Origin: an uncultured Steroidobacteraceae bacterium
Lineage (GTDB): Bacteria > Pseudomonadota > Gammaproteobacteria > Steroidobacterales > Steroidobacteraceae
Length of the DNA: 6,138 nt
Assembly: GCA_955652795.1 (NCBI GenBank)
Contig: CATPBQ010000039.1
Location: forward strand, 1 to 6,138
Reading direction: 5' to 3'
Below are positions 1 to 5,315 of the stretch, piece by piece. The notes under the pieces were generated by a model, which worked only from the letters and a program-made list of their open reading frames with translations, was not told the origin of the DNA and ran no database searches. Each line of letters opens with the position of its first letter. Position 1 is the stretch's first letter. Position numbers and translations under genes: made by a program.

Positions 1-1047
1 CTGCAGGATGGCAGCCTCGCACGCCTGATCCGCGAGGACGGCATCGCCGGGCTGAGCTCGAACCCGGCGATATTCGCCAACTCCATGATGACGGACCCGC
101 AATACCGGCAGCCCATCGCGCAGCTTCTGCCCAGGGTGTCATCCAGCATTGCGCTGTACGAGGAACTCGCCATCGAGGATCTGCGCGACGCCGCGGCGCT
201 CCTGCGCCCGCTCTACGATGAAACCTCCGGGGGCGACGGCTTCGTGAGCATGGAGGTGTCGCCGCACCTCGCCTACGACCGCGCCGGGAGTCTGGCCGAG
301 GCGCAACGGTTGTGGCAGCGTCTGCGACTCCCCAACGCGCTCATCAAGATCCCGGGCACCGAAGCCGGGCTGCCCGTGATCCGCGATCTCATCGCTGCGG
401 GCATCAACGTTAACGTGACGCTGCTGTTCTCGCCCGAGCGTTATCGCGCCGTCGCGCGTGCCTACATGGAGGGCTTGAGCGCGCGCGCCGCGGCCGGCCA
501 GCCCCTCGGCCGCCTCGCCTCCGTCGCGAGCTTCTTCCTGAGCCGCATCGACACCGCCGTGGACAAGCTGCTGGATGACCTCGCGGCGCGCGGCCAGCCC
601 GCAGCGCGCACCCTGCGCGGCAAGGCGGCGATCGCCAGCGCCTGTCGGGCGTATGAAATTTACGAGCAGATGATCGCCACCCCGCAGTGGCAGGAGTTGG
701 CGGCGCGCGGTGCGCGGCCTCAGCGGCTGCTGTGGGCGTCCACCTCGACCAAGGATCCGAGCTACAGCCCGATCAAGTATGTCGAGGAGCTGGTAGTGCC
801 CGACACGGTCAACACCATGCCGCTCGAGACACTCAACGCCTATCGGCGCCTGGGCAGGCCGGAGCTGCGTCTTGAGCGCCACATTGCCGAAGGCTGCGAT
901 GCGCGCGAGGGACTGGAGCGGCTCGATGTCGATCTGGAGGCCGTCGCGGCGCAACTTGAGCGCGAAGGCGTGACGAAGTTCATCGAGCCTTTCGACAAGC
1001 TGCAACAATGGCTCGAGGAGCGACGCCGCGACCGGCGAGCGTCCTGA
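1..1047 (+). CDS. tal: Transaldolase, 5'-truncated by the window edge
   Basis: Transaldolase of the non-oxidative pentose phosphate pathway, a cytosolic enzyme. It moves a dihydroxyacetone unit from sedoheptulose-7-phosphate to glyceraldehyde-3-phosphate through a Schiff base on lysine. The reading frame is open from base 1, so the first ATG (85) is internal: the preceding codons read LQDGSLARLIREDG and then SNPAIF, a conserved transaldolase strand. The window holds 348 residues. Visible motifs, numbered by window codon, are FVSMEVSP at about 81-88, NALIKIPGTEAGLP with the predicted Schiff-base lysine K116 (bases 346-348), NVNVTLLFS near 136-144, SVASFFLSRIDT near 175-186, and LLWASTSTKDPSYSP followed by VDTVNT-like sequence in the C-terminal third. 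The LIKIPGTEAG form matches the longer transaldolase subfamily seen in actinobacteria and cyanobacteria, usually about 360-375 residues, so some 15-25 N-terminal residues are missing. There is no fused glucose-6-phosphate isomerase domain; the gene ends in TGA. The downstream gene follows after 23 bases. Confidence 0.95.
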   Translation: MQDGSLARLIREDGIAGLSSNPAIFANSMMTDPQYRQPIAQLLPRVSSSIALYEELAIEDLRDAAALLRPLYDETSGGDGFVSMEVSPHLAYDRAGSLAEAQRLWQRLRLPNALIKIPGTEAGLPVIRDLIAAGINVNVTLLFSPERYRAVARAYMEGLSARAAAGQPLGRLASVASFFLSRIDTAVDKLLDDLAARGQPAARTLRGKAAIASACRAYEIYEQMIATPQWQELAARGARPQRLLWASTSTKDPSYSPIKYVEELVVPDTVNTMPLETLNAYRRLGRPELRLERHIAEGCDAREGLERLDVDLEAVAAQLEREGVTKFIEPFDKLQQWLEERRRDRRAS

Positions 1048-1059
1048 GGCTGCTTTCCC

Positions 1060-1073
1060 GGGGGATCGAAGTG
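1060..1073 (+). promoter_or_regulatory. Ribosome binding site deciding a GTG start
   Basis: A GGGGGA run (1060-1065) lies five bases before the GTG at 1071. This supports GTG 1071 as the start of the DksA-like gene. The only other candidate is ATG 1008, which lies 40 bases inside the transaldolase gene, has no comparable purine run, and would add 21 residues that do not look like the family. Confidence 0.55.
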
Positions 1074-1430
1074 GATGCCAATGCGGTACGGGACCGACTG
1101 CTCAAGCGCCGCGAAGAGCTGCGCCAGCGTGCCAGCGAGGCGAGCGCCGATCTGCGTCACGAGGCGGACCCGCTGTCTGCCGACTTCGCCGAGCAGGTGA
1201 CACAGCGCGAGAACGATGACGTGCTCGGGGCCATCTCGCACTCGGCCCAGGAAGAGTTGCAGCAGGTCGAGGCGGCGCTGCGGCGCCTCGCCTCCGGCCG
1301 CTACAGCACCTGCGCGGTGTGCGGGGAGGACATCGAGCCGGAGCGACTGGACGCCGTGCCCTATACCGATCGGTGTCGCTCCTGCGCGGAAGGCGGCCGT
1401 GCCGCGCGCGGCCGCGGTGCCCGCAACTGA
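1071..1430 (+). CDS. Short DksA/TraR-family zinc-finger regulator
   Basis: Small cytosolic protein of the DksA/TraR C4 zinc-finger family. Family members enter the RNA polymerase secondary channel and alter initiation, often with ppGpp. From GTG 1071 it has 119 residues, shorter than E. coli DksA (151) and longer than TraR (73). Residues about 5-78 form a charged helical hairpin (RDRLLKRREELRQR, then EELQQVEAALRRL). The zinc finger is CAVC (C81, C84) and CRSC (C102, C105), spaced CX2C-X17-CX2C exactly as in DksA. The coiled-coil tip reads DFAEQV (residues 38-43). Counting back from the first cysteine, D38 aligns with E. coli D71, E41 with D74 and V43 with A76, so the second acidic tip residue is Asp-to-Glu and the alanine is replaced. 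The C-terminus is a short Gly/Arg/Ala tail. It sits between tal and the SAM hydrolase gene, probably cotranscribed. A start at ATG 1008 is possible but less likely. Family assignment is firm; the target promoters are unknown. Confidence 0.88.
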   Translation: MDANAVRDRLLKRREELRQRASEASADLRHEADPLSADFAEQVTQRENDDVLGAISHSAQEELQQVEAALRRLASGRYSTCAVCGEDIEPERLDAVPYTDRCRSCAEGGRAARGRGARN

Positions 1431-1467
1431 AGCGGTACGCGCACGTCAAGGCTCGCGCGATGAGCTC

Positions 1468-2283
1468 ATGAACGCGACGAGCGCCTCAGGGGTCATCACC
1501 ATCACGACCGACTTCGGCCATCAGGGGCCGTTCGTCGGCGTCATGAAGGGTTGCATACTCACGCGCTTCCCGGGTGCGCGCATCGTCGATCTCACGCATG
1601 AGATCCTGGTGCACTGGCCTGCGGAAGCGGGCTTCTGGCTGGCGCACGCCTTCGGCTACTTCCCGCCCGCAACCGTGCACGTTGCCGTGGTCGATCCGGG
1701 CGTCGGCACCGCGCGCAATATTCTCGCCGTGCACGCTGGCGGGCACTATTTCCTGGCGCCCGACAACGGCCTGCTGGCCCCCATCGTCAACCGCGCGCGC
1801 GACGCGCTGATCGTGCGCCTCGGGAGCGCACAGCTTGCGCAGCTCGGAGTGCATCGTCCGAGCGCCACCTTCCACGGCCGGGATATTTTCGCGCCGGTCG
1901 CCGCCGAGCTGGCCGTCGGGCGCTGCCAGCTGCAGGACCTCGGCGAGACGGTCAGCACACTGGTTCCGGCGTGGGTGGAGGACCCGACGGTCGAGCCTCG
2001 CAGCGTCACCGGCGTCGTCATCAGCATCGACCACTTCGGTAACCTCATCACCAATATCGACGCGGCGCTGATCGAGCGCTTCCGGCTGCCGCTGGTACAC
2101 GCCGGGAATCACGGTTTCCCACTGCTGCGCACTTACGGCGACACCCGACCCGGGGAATATCTCGCGCTGGTGAACTCGTTCGGGGTGGTCGAGATCGCTC
2201 GCGCCGAGCACAGCGCCGCGGAGGGTCTGGGTCTGAGCCGGGGCGCCCCGGTGGTGGTTCGCGACCGGACGGATCAGCCCTGA
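1468..2283 (+). CDS. S-adenosylmethionine hydrolase (adenosine-forming), DUF62 family
   Basis: Predicted SAM hydroxide adenosyltransferase, which splits S-adenosylmethionine with water or hydroxide into adenosine and methionine. It belongs to the fold that also contains the SAM fluorinase and chlorinase. The protein has 271 residues from ATG 1468, a normal length for the hydrolases. Motifs in order: ITTDFG at 12-17; DLTHEI at 41-46; VVDPGVGTAR at 74-83; APDNG at 97-101; TFHGRDIFAPVAA at 134-146; and IDHFGNLITNI in the C-terminal domain that cups the adenine. D76, R83 and H136 match the Asp-Arg-His catalytic set reported for archaeal members by identity and spacing (+7 and +60). I see no insertion that would suggest a halogenase, though this cannot be excluded by eye. 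The open frame extends far upstream, but that part overlaps the zinc-finger gene out of frame. ATG 1468 leaves a 37-base gap and only a weak Shine-Dalgarno sequence. The physiological role is unclear; removal of SAM is the plain reading. Confidence 0.9.
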   Translation: MNATSASGVITITTDFGHQGPFVGVMKGCILTRFPGARIVDLTHEILVHWPAEAGFWLAHAFGYFPPATVHVAVVDPGVGTARNILAVHAGGHYFLAPDNGLLAPIVNRARDALIVRLGSAQLAQLGVHRPSATFHGRDIFAPVAAELAVGRCQLQDLGETVSTLVPAWVEDPTVEPRSVTGVVISIDHFGNLITNIDAALIERFRLPLVHAGNHGFPLLRTYGDTRPGEYLALVNSFGVVEIARAEHSAAEGLGLSRGAPVVVRDRTDQP

Positions 2284-2288
2284 AGCCT

Positions 2289-2322
2289 CCCCGGGGGCAG
2301 GGCCGAACCGGGCGCCCCGGGG
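2289..2322 (+). repeat. Inverted repeat CCCCGGGG ... CCCCGGGG
   Basis: Two copies of CCCCGGGGG (2289-2297 and 2315-2323) lie just after the SAM hydrolase stop. Each is nearly self-complementary, and the two CCCCGGGG cores can pair with each other into an 8-bp all-G:C stem with an 18-base loop. This could act as the first part of a transcription stop region or protect the mRNA 3' end. No U-tract follows. Confidence 0.5.
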
Positions 2323-2324
2323 GT

Positions 2325-2350
2325 GAGGCGGCGGCCCGCACCGCCGCCTT
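2325..2350 (+). terminator. Strong G+C-rich hairpin, candidate terminator without U-tract
   Basis: AGGCGGCGG (2326-2334) pairs perfectly with CCGCCGCCT (2341-2349) across the six-base loop CCCGCA, and a G:U pair can close the base. It lies 42 bases after the SAM hydrolase stop and about 24 bases before the next promoter's -35 box, where a terminator is expected. A run of U after the stem is missing (TGAAAG follows), so it is not a classical intrinsic terminator. A Rho-assisted stop or a 3'-end stabiliser fits as well. Confidence 0.5.
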
Positions 2351-2373
2351 GAAAGCGGCTTGGTGGCCAAAAG

Positions 2374-2401
2374 TTGATCGGCGGCGTGAATCGGCTATAG
2401 T
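2374..2401 (+). promoter_or_regulatory. Predicted sigma70-type promoter
   Basis: TTGATC (2374-2379, four of six matches to the -35 consensus) and TATAGT (2396-2401, five of six matches to the -10 consensus) are separated by 16 bases. Transcription would start near 2408 and give a leader of about 60 bases before the ATG at 2469. It stands in one of the few non-coding gaps of the window, after the hairpins, and is the best promoter match I noticed. It would drive the small acidic protein gene and probably the aspartate kinase fusion and mrcB behind it. Confidence 0.65.
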
Positions 2402-2416
2402 TCGCAGCCTTGTTCC

Positions 2417-2451
2417 GTGCCGTCAAGGCACCTTAGCTGTTGAATTAATTC
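2417..2451 (+). promoter_or_regulatory. Leader hairpin and AT-rich palindrome
   Basis: The predicted 5' leader holds a perfect 5-bp stem, GTGCC (2417-2421) with GGCAC (2427-2431) around a five-base loop, and then the 10-base perfect palindrome GAATTAATTC (2442-2451). The palindrome is a local AT island in an otherwise very G+C-rich window. It could be an operator for a dimeric regulator or an unstructured A/U-rich site helping ribosome loading, since the next ATG lacks a well-placed Shine-Dalgarno sequence (GGGA at 2452-2455 is 13 bases away). Role unproven. Confidence 0.4.
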
Positions 2452-2468
2452 GGGATTTACGCCGCCAG

Positions 2469-2684
2469 ATGTCGGAACGAGACAACGAGACTTTCGATCT
2501 CGACGATGAATTCCTGAGCAGTCCCCCCGAGGACGGCACCGATTACGACCGGCTGCTCGACCGGGTGGACAAGCGCGTCCGCAACCAGGGCAAGCGCGGC
2601 AAGGCCGCGTGGAGCCGCCTCGAGGAAGTGCTGGCGGACAAGAAGCTCGAGAAAGATCTCAAGGACTTCGACGACGAGCTTTAG
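2469..2684 (+). CDS. Small acidic protein, PA3496-like
   Basis: A 71-residue, highly charged, soluble-looking protein with no signal peptide or membrane segment. The first half is acidic (DNETFDLDDEF, then PPEDGTDYDR at about 20-29). The middle is basic (RVDKRVRNQGKRGKAAW, residues 32-48). The end is a charged helix, WSRLEEVLADKKLEKDLKDFDDEL. The basic patch followed by W-x-RLE-x-hL-x2-K+LEK-L-D-F/Y resembles the small proteobacterial family typified by Pseudomonas PA3496, annotated as putative envelope integrity proteins; the biochemical function is not established. That family link is from memory of the pattern and is tentative. ATG 2469 is chosen because the only other in-frame start, a TTG at 2349, lies upstream of the predicted promoter. 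It has its own promoter and leads the unit with the aspartate kinase fusion 48 bases downstream, which together with PBP1b fits an envelope-linked setting. Confidence 0.75.
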   Translation: MSERDNETFDLDDEFLSSPPEDGTDYDRLLDRVDKRVRNQGKRGKAAWSRLEEVLADKKLEKDLKDFDDEL

Positions 2685-2697
2685 TGCCAGCCGGCAC
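2684..2697 (+). repeat. Short intercistronic hairpin
   Basis: GTGCC (2684-2688, beginning in the stop codon of the small gene) pairs with GGCAC (2693-2697) around AGCC. The stem sequence is the same as that of the leader hairpin at 2417-2431, so the small gene is flanked by matching 5-bp stems. It is too short and lacks a U-tract to be a convincing terminator, and readthrough into the next gene is likely. The rest of the 48-base gap shows no promoter that I can support. Confidence 0.3.
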
Positions 2698-2732
2698 CCG
2701 GCCCGCTCCAATCTGAAGCACAGGCTGTAGAA

Positions 2733-5315
2733 GTGACCCGCACGCCCTCGGCGTGGATCGTCCTGAAGTTCGGCGGAACGAGCGTCTCCACGTTAGCCAA
2801 CTGGACGAACATCGCGCGTGTCGCGGCCGAGCGCTGCGCCGGCGGCGCGCGCGTACTCATCGTGCATTCGGCCCTTACCGGCATTACCGACCGCCTCGAG
2901 CGACTTCTGGATGCCGCCATCGGCCAGGCGCAGGAGGAGGAGTTGCGCGCCATCGAGGAGCGCCACCGGCGCCTGGCGGCAGAGCTGGGCGTCACCCTGG
3001 GGGACGACGTCGAGCGCCACCTCGCCGAACTGCGCGAGATCGCCGCCGGGGTCGCGCTGGTGGGTGAAGTGAGCGACCGCACGCGCGCGCGCGTCATGGC
3101 CACCGGTGAGCTGATGGCGACGCAAATTGGCGCGCGCTTCCTGCGCGCGCGCGGGCTCGAGGTGGCATGGGCCGATGCGCGCACCATGCTGCGTGCCGAG
3201 CAGCGGGACAGCGCTACGCCCAAGGCGAGCGTGCTCTCGGCGGTGTGCGGTTTCGCGCCCGATGCGGCGCTGGAGGAGCAGCTGCAGGCACTTGCGCCGG
3301 TGGTGGTTACCCAGGGATTCATCGCCGGCGATTACGACGGCAACACCGTGCTGCTGGGGCGCGGCGGCTCGGATACCTCGGCGGCCTACTTTGCCGCCAA
3401 GCTGCGCGCCCAACGGCTGGAGATCTGGACCGACGTCCCGGGCATGTTCAGCGCCAACCCGCACGCCACGCCCACCGCGCGCCTGCTGCGCGCGCTGCAT
3501 TACGACGAGGCCCAGGAAATCGCCACCAGCGGCGCCAAGGTCCTGCACCCGCGCTGCATCCTGCCGGCGCGCCAATACGGCATTCCGCTGCATATCTATG
3601 CGACTCAGGCGCCGGATCTGGAAGGCACGGTGCTCAGTGCCGAAAGCGAAGGCGGCGCACAGGTGAAGGCCATCTGCACCAGAAAGGGCATCACGCTCAT
3701 TTCGCTGGAGAGCCCCGGCATGTGGCACCAGGTGGGATTCCTGGCGGATGCCTTCCAGGTGTTCAAGCAGCACGGTATGTCGGTCGACCTGGTGTCGACC
3801 TCCGAGACCAACGTCACGGTGTCGTTGGACCCGGCGGCCAACTCACTCGACAACACGCGGCTCGCCGAGCTGGTCGCCGACCTGTCACACCTGTGCCGCG
3901 CGCAGGTGATCGGACCGTGCGCCTCGGTGAGTCTCGTGGGGCGCAACATCCGCGCGATCCTGCACCAGCTGGGAGGCGCGTTCGAATTCTTCGAGGAGCA
4001 GAAGATCCACCTGGTGAGCCAGGCGGCCAACGATCTGAATTTCACTTTTGTGGTCGACGAGGACCAGGGCGACCGTCTGGTCCAGCAACTCCACGAACTG
4101 CTCATCCGCCCGGTGCCGGGGGACAAGGTGCTGGGTCCGACCTGGCAGCAGCTGTTCTCGCAGCCGCAGGACTCGGCAAGCGGCACCGCGCCGTGGTGGC
4201 GCTCCAAGCGCACGCAGCTGCTCGTCGCCCTCGGGGAGCATGACGCGGCCTTCGTGTATGACCTGCAGGCGGTGCGCGAGGCCGCGCGAGCGTTGCGCAG
4301 ACTCGCAGCACTCGCGCGGGTGCACTACTCCATGAAGGCCAATCCGCACCCGCAGGTGCTACGCACGCTGCGCACCGAGGGCATCGAGTTCGAATGTGTG
4401 TCACGCGGCGAAGTCGAACGGGCACTGCAGCTGTTTCCCGATCTCGACCCGCAGCGCATTCTGTATACGCCGAACTTCGCGCCACGCGCCGAGTACGCCT
4501 GGGCGCTCACCGCGGGGGTGCGCGTCACGGTCGACAACACCTACGTGCTGGCAGCATGGCCACAGCTGTTCCGCAATCACGACATCTTCGTGCGTGTCGA
4601 CACCGGCGTCGGTCGCGGCCACCACACGCACGTGCGTACCGCCGGGACGCGCTCCAAATTCGGTGTGCCGATCGCGGAAGTGCGGGAGTTTGCGCGCCTC
4701 GCGCACAACGCCGGCGTGCGCATCGTGGGCCTGCAGGCGCACGTGGGGAGCGGTGTATTCGACGTGACCAGCTGGGAGCACACGGCGCGCCTGCTGGCTT
4801 CGGCCGCGCAGGGCTTTGCGGATCTGCGCGTAATCGACGTCGGTGGCGGCCTGGGAGTGCCCGAGCGTCCCGATCAGGCGGGCGTCGATCTCGCCAAGCT
4901 CGACACGCTGCTGCTGGCGGTGCGCGCCGAGCATCCGCAGCTGGAGGTGTGGCTCGAACCCGGACGCTACCTGGTGGCGGCGGCCGGGGTGCTGCTCGCG
5001 CGCGTGACGCAACTGAAGGCGAAGGGCGGAGTGCGCTTCGTCGGCGTGACGACCGGCATGAACTCCCTCATCCGTCCGGCGCTCTATGGGGCATACCACG
5101 AAATCGCCAACCTCACCCGCGCGGATGAACCTGCCACCGAGCTCGTCAACATCGTCGGACCCATCTGCGAGAGCGCGGACGTCCTCGGGCACGATCGCCT
5201 GCTGCCGGTGACCCATGAAGGGGACGTGCTGGTCATCGCCAACGCCGGGGCCTACGGGCACGCAATGAGCTCGCATTACAACCTGCGCACCCCGGCCGCG
5301 GAGCTGTTCATCTGA
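2733..5315 (+). CDS. lysC-lysA: Bifunctional aspartate kinase / diaminopimelate decarboxylase
   Basis: Fused cytosolic enzyme of 860 residues. The N-terminal half phosphorylates L-aspartate, the first step towards lysine, threonine, methionine and DAP. The C-terminal half decarboxylates meso-DAP to L-lysine with PLP, the last step. Kinase: KFGGTSV (12-18), TGEL (124-127), GRGGSDTSA (209-217), WTDVPGMFSANP (232-243), TSGAKVLHPR (265-274). Tandem ACT region about 310-465: a stretch like the lysine site of E. coli AKIII (GFLADAF at 335-341, SVDLVSTSE at 350-358) and SLVGRNIR (400-407). A linker of about 470-495 follows. Decarboxylase: HYSMKAN with PLP lysine K535, ECVSRGE (554-560), HVGSG (670-674), DVGGGLG (702-708), EPGRY (742-746), CES with predicted catalytic C792, and AYG and YN near the end. 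The GTG start gives KFGGTSV its usual distance from the N-terminus; a weak AGG lies eight bases upstream. This gene order is known from Xanthomonadaceae. No frameshift is visible. The symbol is a composite for the two halves, not an established name. Confidence 0.95.
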   Translation: MTRTPSAWIVLKFGGTSVSTLANWTNIARVAAERCAGGARVLIVHSALTGITDRLERLLDAAIGQAQEEELRAIEERHRRLAAELGVTLGDDVERHLAELREIAAGVALVGEVSDRTRARVMATGELMATQIGARFLRARGLEVAWADARTMLRAEQRDSATPKASVLSAVCGFAPDAALEEQLQALAPVVVTQGFIAGDYDGNTVLLGRGGSDTSAAYFAAKLRAQRLEIWTDVPGMFSANPHATPTARLLRALHYDEAQEIATSGAKVLHPRCILPARQYGIPLHIYATQAPDLEGTVLSAESEGGAQVKAICTRKGITLISLESPGMWHQVGFLADAFQVFKQHGMSVDLVSTSETNVTVSLDPAANSLDNTRLAELVADLSHLCRAQVIGPCASVSLVGRNIRAILHQLGGAFEFFEEQKIHLVSQAANDLNFTFVVDEDQGDRLVQQLHELLIRPVPGDKVLGPTWQQLFSQPQDSASGTAPWWRSKRTQLLVALGEHDAAFVYDLQAVREAARALRRLAALARVHYSMKANPHPQVLRTLRTEGIEFECVSRGEVERALQLFPDLDPQRILYTPNFAPRAEYAWALTAGVRVTVDNTYVLAAWPQLFRNHDIFVRVDTGVGRGHHTHVRTAGTRSKFGVPIAEVREFARLAHNAGVRIVGLQAHVGSGVFDVTSWEHTARLLASAAQGFADLRVIDVGGGLGVPERPDQAGVDLAKLDTLLLAVRAEHPQLEVWLEPGRYLVAAAGVLLARVTQLKAKGGVRFVGVTTGMNSLIRPALYGAYHEIANLTRADEPATELVNIVGPICESADVLGHDRLLPVTHEGDVLVIANAGAYGHAMSSHYNLRTPAAELFI
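5300..5315 (+). promoter_or_regulatory. Shine-Dalgarno and CTGA stop/start overlap before mrcB
   Basis: GGAG (5300-5303) lies eight bases before CTG 5312, whose last two bases form the start of the TGA stop of the upstream fusion gene (5313-5315). In the mrcB frame I find no ATG, GTG or TTG from the preceding in-frame stop (5216-5218) through the end of the membrane segment; the first GTG is at 5390. The geometry is that of an ATGA coupling site with A changed to C. Confidence 0.6.

Noticed and set aside
139..1008. Long minus-strand open frame of 289 codons opposite transaldolase
   Set aside because: It lies wholly opposite a strongly conserved gene, its translation resembles no family, and long antisense frames are expected at this G+C content.
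1216..1467. N-terminal extension of the SAM hydrolase frame by 84 codons
   Set aside because: It overlaps the zinc-finger gene out of frame, and its Arg/Ser/Pro-rich translation is not family-like. ATG 1468 gives the normal protein length.
1460..1469. Palindrome ATGAGCTCAT at the SAM hydrolase start
   Set aside because: A single 10-base palindrome with no loop, partner site or promoter context; probably chance.
1468..2283. Possibility that the DUF62 protein is a fluorinase or chlorinase
   Set aside because: Length and the D76/R83/H136 set match the hydrolases, and no halogenase-type insertion or biosynthetic cluster is visible.
3079..3094. 16-base alternating purine-pyrimidine tract (possible Z-DNA)
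   Set aside because: Explained by consecutive Arg, Thr, Ala and Val codons in a G+C-rich gene; similar short CG runs occur nearby.
2793..3773. Long minus-strand open frame of 326 codons opposite the aspartate kinase domain
   Set aside because: Compositional shadow: His/Arg/Ala/Gly-rich translation with no recognisable domain, opposite an intact conserved kinase.
3167..4243. Plus-strand open frame of 358 codons inside the aspartate kinase gene
   Set aside because: Shifted reading of the same DNA; low-complexity Arg/Gly/Ala-rich translation without motifs.
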